DNA of 64,000 bases, taken from Acidobacteria bacterium SCN 69-37 (GTDB lineage: Bacteria > Acidobacteriota > Vicinamibacteria > Vicinamibacterales > SCN-69-37). Positions 51,411-59,489 of this stretch are shown piece by piece. The notes under the pieces were generated by a model. It was not told where the DNA came from. It was given only the letters and a program-made list of their open reading frames with translations, and did no database searches. The stretch is taken from assembly GCA_001724025.1 (NCBI GenBank), contig MEDJ01000013.1, forward strand, positions 1-64,000. The letters run 5' to 3'. How positions within the stretch are numbered: position 1 is the stretch's first letter; each line of letters opens with the position of its first letter. Position numbers and translations under genes: made by a program.

Positions 51411-52729
51411 TGGTCGGGACGGGCGCCACCGAGTCGACCCTCCTCCGCATCTGCACGGCCGGCAGCGTCGACGACGGCAAGAGCACGCTGATCGGCCGGC
51501 TGCTGTACGACTCGCAGTCGGTCTACGAGGACCAGCTGCTGTCGGTCGAGAAGGCCTCGAAGAACCGGACGGCCGGGCCGATCGACTTCTCCCTGTTCAC
51601 TGACGGCCTGCGCGCCGAGCGCGAGCAGGGGATCACGATCGACGTCGCCTACCGGTACTTCGCCACGAGCCGGCGCAAGTTCATCCTGGCCGACACGCCG
51701 GGCCACGAACAGTACACGCGCAACATGGCGACGGGCGCCTCGACGGCCGACGTGGCGATCCTGCTCGTCGATGCGCGGCACGGTCTGCTCGACCAGTCGC
51801 GCCGGCACGCACGCATCGCGTCGCTGCTCGGCATCCGGCACTTCGTCCTGGCGGTCAACAAGATGGACCTCATCGACTTCGATCGCGAGGTCTTCGAGGA
51901 CATCACGTCGGGCTTCGCGAAACTGCTCGGCGGGGCGGCGCTGCACCCGATTCCGATCAGCGCGCTGCACGGCGACAACGTCATCACGCGGAGCGATCGC
52001 ACGCCCTGGTTCGAGGGCCCGAGCCTGCTCGAATACCTCGAGACGGTCGACGTGGACCAGCAGGCGCCGCGCGGCCCCTTCCGCATGCCCGTGCAGCTGG
52101 TGATCCGTCCCAACCAGGATTTCCGCGGATATGCGGGACAGATCCTGTCCGGCACGGTCCGCGTCGGCGACACGATCACCACGTGGCCGTCGGTCCGGTC
52201 GAGCCGGGTGAAGCGCATCGTGACGTGGGGCGGCGATCTCGACGAGGCGTTCGCGCCCATGTCGGTGACACTGGTGCTCGAGCAGGAGCTCGACATCAGC
52301 CGCGGCGACGTGTTCGTCGACGGCCCCATCCACATGGGCCGCCGCTTCGAGGCCGACGTCGTCTGGATGGACGAGCGGCCGCTCGAACCCAATCGTCTCT
52401 ACGTGCTCAAGCACGCGTCGGGCACGACGACCGCGCAGGTCGATACGCGCCTGCTGCTCAACGACGTCGGCCGCATCACGGTCGAGACGTCGCGCGCGAT
52501 CATCTTCGACCGGTACAGCGAGCAGCGCGGCACCGGCGCCTTCATCCTGATCGAGCCGACGACGAACTTCACCGCGGGCGCCGGCATGATCGCCGCGCCA
52601 CTGGCGGAGCAGACGGCCGGCAGCCACCCGGGTGTGGCCGAGCGGCTCGCGCAGATCGCCCGGTCCGCCCACTCCGAGGGCGAGGCCATCGAAGCCGTCC
52701 GGCGCGTGCTGGAGGAGATGCTGACGTAG
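51410..52729 (+). CDS. cysN: Sulfate adenylyltransferase large subunit (GTPase)
   Basis: 439 residues from ATG 51410 (overlap TGATG). EF-Tu-like GTPase: GSVDDGKSTLIGRLLYDSQ (P-loop), TDGLRAEREQGITIDVAYRY (switch I), DTPGHEQYTRNM, VNKMDLIDF. There is no APS-kinase (CysC) fusion; the protein ends after the third domain. The GTPase drives APS synthesis by CysD. Last gene of the operon. Neither an APS/PAPS reductase nor a separate cysC is in this window, so the APS reduction step must be encoded elsewhere. Confidence 0.96.
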   Translation: MVGTGATESTLLRICTAGSVDDGKSTLIGRLLYDSQSVYEDQLLSVEKASKNRTAGPIDFSLFTDGLRAEREQGITIDVAYRYFATSRRKFILADTPGHEQYTRNMATGASTADVAILLVDARHGLLDQSRRHARIASLLGIRHFVLAVNKMDLIDFDREVFEDITSGFAKLLGGAALHPIPISALHGDNVITRSDRTPWFEGPSLLEYLETVDVDQQAPRGPFRMPVQLVIRPNQDFRGYAGQILSGTVRVGDTITTWPSVRSSRVKRIVTWGGDLDEAFAPMSVTLVLEQELDISRGDVFVDGPIHMGRRFEADVVWMDERPLEPNRLYVLKHASGTTTAQVDTRLLLNDVGRITVETSRAIIFDRYSEQRGTGAFILIEPTTNFTAGAGMIAAPLAEQTAGSHPGVAERLAQIARSAHSEGEAIEAVRRVLEEMLT

Positions 52730-52800
52730 GAGGCGGGGAGAGGCTGCAGGCGGGGAGAAGGCCGGAAGACTTTCGGCGCCCCGAGGCTTCAGCCTCGGGG
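52729..52800. repeat. Polypurine tract followed by CTTCAGCC hairpin
   Basis: GGAGGCGGGGAG-type tract (52729-52765), then CCCCGAGGCT (52779-52788) / AGCCTCGGGG (52791-52800), a perfect 10-bp stem with TC loop and trailing GGGATTT. It ends the cysM-cysD-cysN operon and faces the convergent symporter gene. Both repeat families meet here. Confidence 0.7.
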
Positions 52801-52871
52801 GGATTTCCCCGATCTGGGCCTCCATCTTCTGAATTGTCCCCCCCGGCGGTCGCACCGCCCGCCGCCCGGCC

Positions 52872-54122
52872 CTACGCGGCCTCGCCCCGCGCGACGACGA
52901 CGGCTGCCGCCAGGTCGCCGGTCACGTTCAGCGTCGTCCGGCACATGTCGAGGAACCGATCGACTCCGAGGATCAGGCCGATGCCTTCGGGGGGCACGCC
53001 GACCATCCCGAGAATCAGTGCAACCACGGGCAGCGACCCCGCCGGCACGCCGGCCGTACCGATCCCGCCGAGGATGCACACCATCATCACCAGCAGTTGC
53101 TGCCCAATCGTCAGATCCACGCCGAAGAACTGCGCGAGGAACAGGACGGTGACGCCCTCGAACAGCGCGGTCCCGTTCTGGTTGGCCGTGGCCCCCACCG
53201 TCAGCACGAACCGCGCCACGTGGCGAGGCAGCCGCAGCTGCTCGTCGGCGACGCGGAGCGCGGTCGGCAGGGTCGCGTTGCTCGATGCGGTCGAGAACGC
53301 GAGGACGATGGCTTCCTGCGAGGCGCGGAAGAACGCGACGGGCGACATCCCGCCCAGCACTTTCACCGCCAGGCTGTAGACGACGATGCCGTGGATCGCG
53401 AGCGCGGTCACGACCACGACCACGTAGATGGCCAGCCGTCCGAGCAGTTCCCACCCGAACTGCGCGGCGAGATTGAAGACGAGACAGGCCACCGCGTACG
53501 GCGCGAGCCGGATGACCAGATCGATCAGGGTCATCGAGATATCGAACAGCCCCTCGATCGCCTCGCGCAGACGCCCGGCGCCGGCCGTGGGCGTCAGCAC
53601 CATGCCCACACCGAACAGCACGGCAAAGAACATCACAGCCAGGATGTCGTTGCTGGCCGCGGCCCTGATGACGTTGTCGGGCACGATCTGCACGACCATC
53701 GACAGGCCCTGCGCCTGCGAGGCATTCCCGCTCACGATCGCCTGTGCCCGATCGGCACCGTCGGCCAGCAGTTGCCGGGCCACGGCCGGATCGATGCCGT
53801 CACCCGGGCGGATCAGGTTGACGAGCGCGAGCCCGATGCCCACAGCGATGGCCGACACCACGACGGTATAGGCCAGCGTCTTCCACCCGACGCGCCCGAG
53901 TGCGCGGATGTCGCCCATCTCGGACACGCCCATGACGAGCGCCGAGAACAGCAGCGGGATGACGAGCATGAACAGCAGGCGCAGGAAGATCTGTCCCGCC
54001 GGCTGCGTGACGTACGTCGTCAGCCACTCGACCCACGGCGCCCCGGGCGCCAGCCAGTGGACGAGCAAGCCGGCCACGAGCCCGAATACGAAGCCGACGA
54101 GCATCCTGCTGTGCAGCGGCAT
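52872..54122 (-). CDS. Dicarboxylate/amino acid:cation symporter (DAACS family)
   Basis: 416 residues with about eight transmembrane segments and two re-entrant loops. Family marks: LHSRMLVGFVFGLVAGLLVH, LLFSALVMGVSEMGD, AFSTASSNATLPTAL (serine-rich HP1), GATANQNGTALFEGVTVLFLAQ (TM7 ion-binding NxxGT), and a GGIGTAGVPAGSLPV loop (HP2). It imports glutamate/aspartate or C4-dicarboxylates with Na+ or H+. Substrate cannot be fixed from sequence by eye. TAGAAT ends 5 nt before the ATG, another possible leaderless start. Monocistronic. Confidence 0.9.
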   Translation of the reverse strand: MPLHSRMLVGFVFGLVAGLLVHWLAPGAPWVEWLTTYVTQPAGQIFLRLLFMLVIPLLFSALVMGVSEMGDIRALGRVGWKTLAYTVVVSAIAVGIGLALVNLIRPGDGIDPAVARQLLADGADRAQAIVSGNASQAQGLSMVVQIVPDNVIRAAASNDILAVMFFAVLFGVGMVLTPTAGAGRLREAIEGLFDISMTLIDLVIRLAPYAVACLVFNLAAQFGWELLGRLAIYVVVVVTALAIHGIVVYSLAVKVLGGMSPVAFFRASQEAIVLAFSTASSNATLPTALRVADEQLRLPRHVARFVLTVGATANQNGTALFEGVTVLFLAQFFGVDLTIGQQLLVMMVCILGGIGTAGVPAGSLPVVALILGMVGVPPEGIGLILGVDRFLDMCRTTLNVTGDLAAAVVVARGEAA

Positions 54123-54186
54123 GGGGCATTCTACAGAAGACTGGCGGCACGGCCGCGGGCGGCGCGGCGGGCCGTCGCCAACCGTC

Positions 54187-54285
54187 CCCCGGGGCTGAAG
54201 CCCCGGGGCTCCGGACCTCCTCGTGACGCGTAGCCTTGTGGCCTTGTGGCCACACAGCCTCGTCCCCGAGGCTGAAGCCTCGGGG
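54187..54285. repeat. Two CTTCAGCC-family hairpins in tandem
   Basis: CCCCGGGGCT / AGCCCCGGGG at 54187-54196 / 54199-54208, and CCCCGAGGCT / AGCCTCGGGG at 54264-54273 / 54276-54285. Each has a perfect 10-bp stem with GA loop and trailing CTCCG. Both are in the same orientation, 77 bp apart, in the region between the symporter and the two-component genes. Confidence 0.8.
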
Positions 54286-54289
54286 CTCC

Positions 54290-54372
54290 GAAAGCCTTCC
54301 AGCCCTCCAGCCTTCCGGCCTTCCAGCCTCCTCCCAGCCTGCAGCCTCCCCGCCTCCCGTCCCTCCCCCGCC
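54290..54372. repeat. Polypyrimidine intergenic tract
   Basis: GCCTTCCAGCCCTCCAGCC, CCTCCTCCCAGCCTGCAGCC, then TCCCCGCCTCCCGTCCCTCC. The longest member of this repeat family in the window. No gene. Confidence 0.6.
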
Positions 54373-54402
54373 CGAGTGACGCGGGCGCGCGCGACATCGG
54401 CG

Positions 54403-54415
54403 TAGACTCGCCCGC
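54403..54415 (+). promoter_or_regulatory. -10 box before the histidine kinase
   Basis: TAGACT (54403-54408) ends 7 nt before ATG 54416. It is the same hexamer and nearly the same spacing as at blaI, with no ribosome-binding site between. Confidence 0.4.
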
Positions 54416-55726
54416 ATGACGCGCGGCCTCCCGCTCGACGCCATCGATTCGCGAACGGTCCTTCGTCTCTACGCGCTCGTTGTCGGTCCCATCGGCTTCG
54501 CCATTCTGGCGTGGGGACCCATGTGGCTGGGCGGGCCCCTGAACGGACAGCCGTGGGGCGTGAATGCGCTCACGCGCCTGGCAGGTGCGTGCGCCATCGC
54601 GTCGGCCCTGTGCGCGCACGCGTCGAGCCTCGTCGAGAATCCCCTCGACCGTCGTCGCTGGCTCGGCTGGTTCCTGATCGCACACGCGATCGTCCTGGCG
54701 ATCACCTACGTGCAGATACACGCCGTGTGGGACGATGCCGCCCCGATCGAGGTACGCTGGGCGTTCATCGGGCTCTTCTTCGTGACGGCCGGCCTGTACG
54801 GCGGCTGGATTCGTCACGGTGGAGATCCTGCCCCGCTCTCCCACTACTGGGGCTGGCTCGGCGCGCCGCCTCCAGGCGCGTCGACGCTCCTCGAGACGGC
54901 CTACCAGGAGCAGATGCGTGAGGCCGGTGCCCAGGAAGAACGCCACCGGCTCGCGCGCGATCTGCACGATTCCGTCAAGCAGCAGATCTTCGCGATTCAG
55001 ACAGCGGCCGCGACGGCCGAGGCCAGACTCGACGACGACCAGGCAGGTGTACGTCAGGCGCTGGCACAGGTGCGCACCAGCGCGCGTGAGTCGATGGCCG
55101 AGATGGACGCGATGCTCGATCACCTCCGCACGACGGTCGTGGAAAACGCGGGCCTGATCGATGCCCTGAAACGACAGTGCGAGGCGCTCTCGTTCCGCAC
55201 GGGCGCGCGCGTCGACTTCCACGCGGCACCGCTGCCCGGCGTCGATGCGCTGCCGACAGGCACGCATCAGGCGCTCCTGCGTGTCGCTCAGGAGGCGCTG
55301 TCGAACGTCGCACGTCACGCGCGGGCGACCGAGGTGCAGGTAACGCTCGCGCCTGCCGCGCGCACGCTCGATCTGACCATCGTCGACAACGGTCGCGGCT
55401 TCGAGAAGGACGACGTCCGTCACGGGATGGGCAGCGAGAACATGCGCGAGCGGATACGGGCACTCGGCGGCAGCCTGCAGACCACGAGCCATCCAGGCCA
55501 GGGCACGACAGTGACGGCGTGGGTGCCGTTGCTCGTGGAGGAGCCCGCGGTCTATCTGAAGCGTGCGTTCTGGCCGGGCGCGACAGGCACCGCGCTGTTG
55601 ATCCTTCTCGCTTTCGACGCCTCCCGTACGTCCTACCTGCCCTTTGCCGTGTTGATGGCACTCGACAGCGCGCGCTACGTCGCCGCCTGGCGACGCGCAA
55701 GGCGCCTGCAGACGGTCGCGTCATGA
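54416..55726 (+). CDS. NarL-type sensor histidine kinase with C-terminal membrane segments
   Basis: 436 residues. About four transmembrane helices (~20-150) act as the sensor. HisKA_3 follows at ~180-245 with the phospho-His in ERHRLARDLHDSVKQQIF. The ATPase domain (~290-375) has QEALSNVARHARAT (N box), VDNGRGFEKDD and GMGSENMRERI. After the kinase core come two further hydrophobic helices (TGTALLILLAFDASR, LPFAVLMALDSARYVAAW), which is unusual. The stop overlaps the response-regulator ATG (ATGA). The signal sensed is unknown. Confidence 0.88.
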   Translation: MTRGLPLDAIDSRTVLRLYALVVGPIGFAILAWGPMWLGGPLNGQPWGVNALTRLAGACAIASALCAHASSLVENPLDRRRWLGWFLIAHAIVLAITYVQIHAVWDDAAPIEVRWAFIGLFFVTAGLYGGWIRHGGDPAPLSHYWGWLGAPPPGASTLLETAYQEQMREAGAQEERHRLARDLHDSVKQQIFAIQTAAATAEARLDDDQAGVRQALAQVRTSARESMAEMDAMLDHLRTTVVENAGLIDALKRQCEALSFRTGARVDFHAAPLPGVDALPTGTHQALLRVAQEALSNVARHARATEVQVTLAPAARTLDLTIVDNGRGFEKDDVRHGMGSENMRERIRALGGSLQTTSHPGQGTTVTAWVPLLVEEPAVYLKRAFWPGATGTALLILLAFDASRTSYLPFAVLMALDSARYVAAWRRARRLQTVAS

Positions 55727-56361
55727 CGCCCATTCGCGTCGTCCTCGTCGACGATCACCGCGTCGTCACGCAGAGCCTGAAGGCGTGGCTGGAGTCGTTT
55801 CCCGACATTCGCGTGGTCGGTGTCGCAGCCAATGGTGAATCCGCGATCGACCGGATCGTCGAGTGGTCACCCGATGTCGTGCTGCAGGATCTGCTGATGC
55901 CGGGCGGCATCGATGGCATCGAGACAACGAAACGTATCCGGCAATTGTGTCCGTCGACGCGCGTGATCGCGCTCACGGCATCCATCGACGAGCCGCGCAT
56001 GACCGGCGTGCTGCGCGCCGGCGCCTCGGGCTACGTGCGGAAGAACGCGGAACCGGAGGCGCTGGTGGACGCGGTCCGCGCCGTGGCGAAGGGACGGACG
56101 GTCATCGATCCAGCTGCCGCGCGTGCGCTCGCCGAGGCCACGGACACGCCGTCCGAATCACTCACGCCGCGCGAGATCGACGTCCTGCGTCTGCTCGCGC
56201 TGGGCCAGTCGAATCGCGACATTGCGGCCGCACTCGGCGTGGGCGAGGAGACGATCAAGACGCACGTCTCGCGCGTCCTCGCCAAACTCCACGTCGACAA
56301 CCGCGCCCAGGCCATCGTCGAAGCTCTGCGACGTCGCCTCGTGTCGGTCGACGAGTTGTAG
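55723..56361 (+). CDS. NarL/FixJ-type response regulator
   Basis: 212 residues. REC domain 1-~120: IRVVLVDDHRVVTQSL (acidic pair), phospho-Asp in PDVVLQDLLMPGGIDG, Thr/Ser in VIALTAS, Lys in YVRKNAE. LuxR-type HTH ~145-205: LTPREIDVLRLLALGQSNRD, then GVGEETIKTHVSRVLAKLHV. Translationally coupled to the sensor kinase, so they are cognate partners. Targets unknown; it may regulate its own operon. A strong hairpin begins at its stop codon. Confidence 0.93.
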   Translation: MTPIRVVLVDDHRVVTQSLKAWLESFPDIRVVGVAANGESAIDRIVEWSPDVVLQDLLMPGGIDGIETTKRIRQLCPSTRVIALTASIDEPRMTGVLRAGASGYVRKNAEPEALVDAVRAVAKGRTVIDPAAARALAEATDTPSESLTPREIDVLRLLALGQSNRDIAAALGVGEETIKTHVSRVLAKLHVDNRAQAIVEALRRRLVSVDEL

Positions 56362-56394
56362 GGGCGCCCCGGGCCGGGCAAGCCCGGCCCCTAC
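56358..56394. terminator. Hairpin after the response regulator gene
   Basis: GGGCCGGGC (56371-56379) pairs perfectly with GCCCGGCCC (56382-56390), 2-nt loop. Outer GTAGGGGC (56358-56365) can pair with the following CCCCTAC, overlapping the TAG stop. TTTCC follows. It separates convergent genes. Confidence 0.65.
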
Positions 56395-56397
56395 GTT

Positions 56398-56452
56398 TCC
56401 GATTTCCTCCCACGCCTCCCAGCCTCCTCCCAGCCTGCCGCCTCCCAGCCTT
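56398..56452. repeat. Polypyrimidine intergenic tract
   Basis: CCTCCCACGCCTCCCAGCC, TCCTCCCAGCCTGCCGCC and TCCCAGCCTTTCAG abut the stop of the ICMT-like gene. Same family as 54290-54372. Confidence 0.6.
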
Positions 56453-57103
56453 TCAGAAGATTCCCGGCACCGCACGCCACCGCACGCGGCTCGCGTACTC
56501 GGTGTAGCCCGGCAGGTCGCGCTGGAGCATCGCGTCCTCGATGAGCGTTCGACGGACGAAGACCGGCACGACGGGCAGGAGCGCGAGTCCAGCCCACCAC
56601 GACGCGAGTGCAGGCCCGGCCCCGAGACAGACGAGCAATACGGCCAGGTACATGGGATGCCGCACGATGGCGTAGGGACCGTGTGAGATGACCTGATGCT
56701 CGCGTTCGTGCTGCACGCGGACCGCCGACGAAGCGAAGGGGTTGGTGGCAAGCGTCCAGCCGACGAGCAGGAACCCGGCCGCCACCATGGCGAGACCGGC
56801 GACAATCACCGGAACCGGCAGGGCACTCCAGCCGAACCGCGCGTCGAGTCCTGCCACGATGAGGTGCGCGGCAAACGGCAGGACCACCAGCCGCCGCGTC
56901 GCGCGGTCGCGATCGGACGGGGGACGTAAACGCTCGGCGACCAGCGCCGGACTCCAGCGCACGAGCAGCGTGTAGACGGTTGCGGCGATGACGTACATCA
57001 CGCCGACGTACGCCCAGAAGGGCCAGACGTCGAGTCGCCCGGCTGCCGTGAAGAGAATCGCGAGGAACACGAACGCCGGCACGCCGAAGCGGAGGAACAT
57101 CAT
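56453..57103 (-). CDS. Isoprenylcysteine carboxyl methyltransferase-like membrane protein
   Basis: 216 residues with four or five transmembrane helices. The C-terminal part holds the ICMT/PEMT signature: HQVISHGPYAIVRHPMYLAVLL, then DAMLQRDLPGYTEYASRVRW. Members of this family methylate small or lipidated substrates at the membrane with SAM; bacterial substrates are mostly unknown. The gene overlaps the MarR regulator by 4 nt (ATGA), so it is probably controlled by it. Confidence 0.85.
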   Translation of the reverse strand: MMFLRFGVPAFVFLAILFTAAGRLDVWPFWAYVGVMYVIAATVYTLLVRWSPALVAERLRPPSDRDRATRRLVVLPFAAHLIVAGLDARFGWSALPVPVIVAGLAMVAAGFLLVGWTLATNPFASSAVRVQHEREHQVISHGPYAIVRHPMYLAVLLVCLGAGPALASWWAGLALLPVVPVFVRRTLIEDAMLQRDLPGYTEYASRVRWRAVPGIF

Positions 57104-57567
57104 GGTGTGTCCTTTCCAGGGCCGCGCGCCTCGAGCGCGGCAACGGTCGCGCGCAGCGCGTCGAGCAGCTGCCGCTGCACACGCGGCGGCAGCGCGCCCA
57201 CCACGTCCGCGAAGCCGCGGCGGCGGATCGCTTCGAGGCGATCCATCTGGCGGCGGCCGCGCCGCGAGAGCGCGACGAGCGTGCGCCGGCCATCCGCCGC
57301 GTCGGCGCGCCGCTCCACGAGTCCGCGCCGCTCGAGTTGGGAAACGAGTTGGCTGGTGGTGGCCTGCGCGCGCGACAGACGCGCCTGCAGACCCGCAATC
57401 GTCAGCGGTCCCGCGCTGGCAATCTGCTGGAGCGCCAGTGACTGCGCCATCGTCAGGTCGAGGCCGTCGAGCTGCGCGAGCCCCGGCTGCATGTGACTGA
57501 GCACACGGCGACGGAAGTCCGCCAGCGCGTCCCAGAGCAGGGTCGAGGATCGGTCCCGGCTATTCAT
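57100..57567 (-). CDS. MarR-family transcriptional regulator
   Basis: 155 residues. Winged helix: LTMAQSLALQQIASAGPLTI, LQARLSRAQATTSQLVSQLE, RRGLVERRADAADGRRTLVAL (DxRxxxxxLT-like wing), then a dimerisation helix. First gene of a two-gene operon with the ICMT-like protein. Its promoter carries three ACGATA half-sites, arguing for autorepression relieved by a small ligand. ATG 57567 has a short leader. Confidence 0.9.
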   Translation of the reverse strand: MNSRDRSSTLLWDALADFRRRVLSHMQPGLAQLDGLDLTMAQSLALQQIASAGPLTIAGLQARLSRAQATTSQLVSQLERRGLVERRADAADGRRTLVALSRRGRRQMDRLEAIRRRGFADVVGALPPRVQRQLLDALRATVAALEARGPGKDTP

Positions 57568-57574
57568 CGCTCAA

Positions 57575-57605
57575 ACGATATATCGTGCTAACGATACAAT
57601 TACAA
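57575..57605 (-). promoter_or_regulatory. marR-type promoter with palindromic operator
   Basis: Perfect palindrome ACGATATATCGT (57575-57586) and a third half-site ACGATA (57591-57596). Minus-strand -35 TTGTAA (57605-57600), 17-bp spacer, -10 TATATC (57582-57577) overlaps the palindrome. AT-rich against the GC-rich surroundings. Confidence 0.65.
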
Positions 57606-57608
57606 CAA

Positions 57609-58498
57609 CCATGACGTCCGCCCGGACTTCGATGCGACGTACTGGTCGGCCGTGCCGATGGCATGGTTCGCGGCGCTGGGACTGGCCGGACAGTCCGGCG
57701 GTCAGCGGCTGGTCCCGACGGTGGCCATCCCGGCGATGATCGTCTCGGTGGCGCTCGTGGCCGCCGGGTTCCGCGCCTTGAGCCAGGGCTACATGACGCG
57801 TGTGTCGACCATCGTCCGTTCGCGTCGCACGGGACGCGCGCGGCGCGGTGCCGATGGCCATGCTCGCGCTGTTCGCACTCGGGCGCGGCCTCCGATCGCC
57901 CTTCAGCGACGCGCCGGGATTTTCGACCGCACACCTGCTCCCGCACGTCCTTGGCGCGGCGGCGATCACGGCGGCCGACTTCCTGCCGTTCAGCGATCAC
58001 TACAAGGCGCGCTGGATCCTGCTCACGGTGCCGGCGTCAGGACTGCGTGGCGTCGTGCGCGGCACGATGGCGGCGCTCGGGCTGATGGGCGTGATCGTGC
58101 CGTCTCTCGTGCTCTTCGGCGCGACGTCGGCGCTGTGGACCGTTGCCGACGCCACGGTATTCGGCGCGTACAGCGCAGCCGTGCTGGCGTTCTACATTGG
58201 TGCGTTCGCGTGGATGCAGGCCGGCCTGCCGTTCACGCGTCCACCGGATCCCACACGCGCCGCGTCGCACATGACGGCGATGATGGGCATTCTCGTGGTC
58301 GCGCTCGTCCTCGGCGCCATCCAGGCGATCTGGGTCTTTCCTCATTACGGACGTATCGCTGCGGCGACCGCAGTGCTCGCCACGGTCGCCTGGCTCGCGG
58401 GGCGCGCGTCGACTCGCGTCCTCGAGAACCGCGTGCCCGATTACCTGCGCCGGTTCACCGAGGGCCCGGCGCGCATGTTCTCGGTTGGCGATGGATGA
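57609..58498 (+). pseudogene. Truncated and frameshifted membrane-protein gene
   Basis: A membrane protein of at least seven hydrophobic segments is readable in two frames. The first part (~57609-57850) has DVRPDFDATYWSAVPMAW and PAMIVSVALVAAGFRALSQGY; after a frameshift near 57835-57860, MAMLALFALGRGL, FSDHYKARWILLTVPASGLR, ALWTVADATVFGAY and so on to VPDYLRRFTEGP (stop 58496-58498). No proper start exists; the 5' end abuts the marR promoter, as if cut off by its arrival. Alternatively a shorter gene starting near 57800-57857 is still translated. Family not recognised. Confidence 0.55.
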
Positions 58499-58524
58499 AA
58501 CGCGGAGGCACGGAGGACGCGGAG
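58497..58524. repeat. Left copy of an inverted GAAACGCGGAGGC repeat
   Basis: GAAACGCGGAGGCACGGAGG then ACGCGGAG, starting in the stop codon of the broken membrane gene. The inverted partner is at 58731-58759, with only two differences over about 28 bp. Confidence 0.7.
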
Positions 58525-58783
58525 AATGAAACACGGTGTGGAGGGCGTCAGACTCGTGTGAACCGTGTCGCTGAGTCACCGGGGAGCGCGACGAGCGGCC
58601 GCAACGCGGCGGGCGACCATTCCGAACGAGGCTCTCGTTTCCGGTCCCGCGTCATGCCGTCCGGCGCTCGTCGCGCGTTGGCATGCCCGCTTTCCCCGAT
58701 CCGTGTCAGACATTCGCTTCCCCGCAGACCCTCCGCGTCGCTCCGCGCCTCCGCGTTTCTCGTCTCTCCGTGCGCTTCGCGTT
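58499..58783. other. Intergenic region bounded by inverted repeats
   Basis: 285 bp with no convincing gene, enclosed by the GAAACGCGGAGGC inverted repeats. The interior shows no family. Confidence 0.5.
58731..58759. repeat. Right copy of the inverted GAAACGCGGAGGC repeat
   Basis: CTCCGCGTCGCTCCGCGCC then TCCGCGTTTC, followed by a degenerate second copy (CTCCGTGCGCTTCGCGTTTC, 58765-58785). It lies next to the stop codon of the HAD gene. Confidence 0.65.
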
Positions 58784-59422
58784 TCACAGCCCGGCGACAT
58801 CCACCACTTCCCGCACGCCCTCCAGCACACGCCACGCGCCCTCGAACCGCGAACCACGCGTGAGCCGGCTCGGCACGATGACGCAGCGCAGGCCGGCGGC
58901 GACGGCGGCAGCCAGGCCGCGCTCGGAATCCTCGATGACGACGCACGCGGCCGGATCGGCACCGGATCGGGCGACGGCGGCGAGATACGGTGCCGGATCG
59001 GGCTTCGAGGCCGTATAGTCCCCGCTCGCGAGCACGAAATCGAAGTAGCGCAGCCAGCCCGTCCGGCCGTGGATGATGTCGAAGTGATCGCGGCGCGAAC
59101 TCGTCACGATGGCCAGGCGCGCCCGGCCGTGCAAGGCCTCGAGCATCTCGGCCACGCCGTCAATCGCCAGCGGCGCGCGCGCCAGCATCCGGGCGTAGAG
59201 CGCGTTGCGGCGCGCGCGCATGTCCGCGAGCGTCTCCGCCGTCCACCCCTGCGTGCGGCCGACGTGCAGCAACCCCTGGTTCTGGCGCATGAACCACTCC
59301 ACGTACTCGGCGTCGGACAGCGTGAGGCCGTGCTCGGCCAGCACCGCACGGGTGGCGTCGCGGTACAGCGGCTCCGTTTCAACCAGCACGCCGTCGTTGT
59401 CGAAGAAGATCCAGGAGGCCAT
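58784..59422 (-). CDS. HAD-superfamily hydrolase (beta-phosphoglucomutase/phosphoglycolate phosphatase type)
   Basis: 212 residues from ATG 59422. HAD motif I FFDNDGVLVETEPLY (DxD with Asn between), a helical cap (~15-85), motif II LAIVTSSRR, Lys in YTASKPDPAPY, motif IV VVIEDSERGLAAAVAAGL. Subfamily I cap placement fits phosphoglycolate phosphatase or beta-phosphoglucomutase-like enzymes; substrate unknown. Divergent from the fructose-bisphosphatase gene, with about 67 bp between starts. Confidence 0.88.
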   Translation of the reverse strand: MASWIFFDNDGVLVETEPLYRDATRAVLAEHGLTLSDAEYVEWFMRQNQGLLHVGRTQGWTAETLADMRARRNALYARMLARAPLAIDGVAEMLEALHGRARLAIVTSSRRDHFDIIHGRTGWLRYFDFVLASGDYTASKPDPAPYLAAVARSGADPAACVVIEDSERGLAAAVAAGLRCVIVPSRLTRGSRFEGAWRVLEGVREVVDVAGL

Positions 59423-59489
59423 GGGGATGGTATGCTTACCGGTCAGGCGGTTGGTACCCGGGAACGTCCAGCGTCGTGGACGTCTTGTG

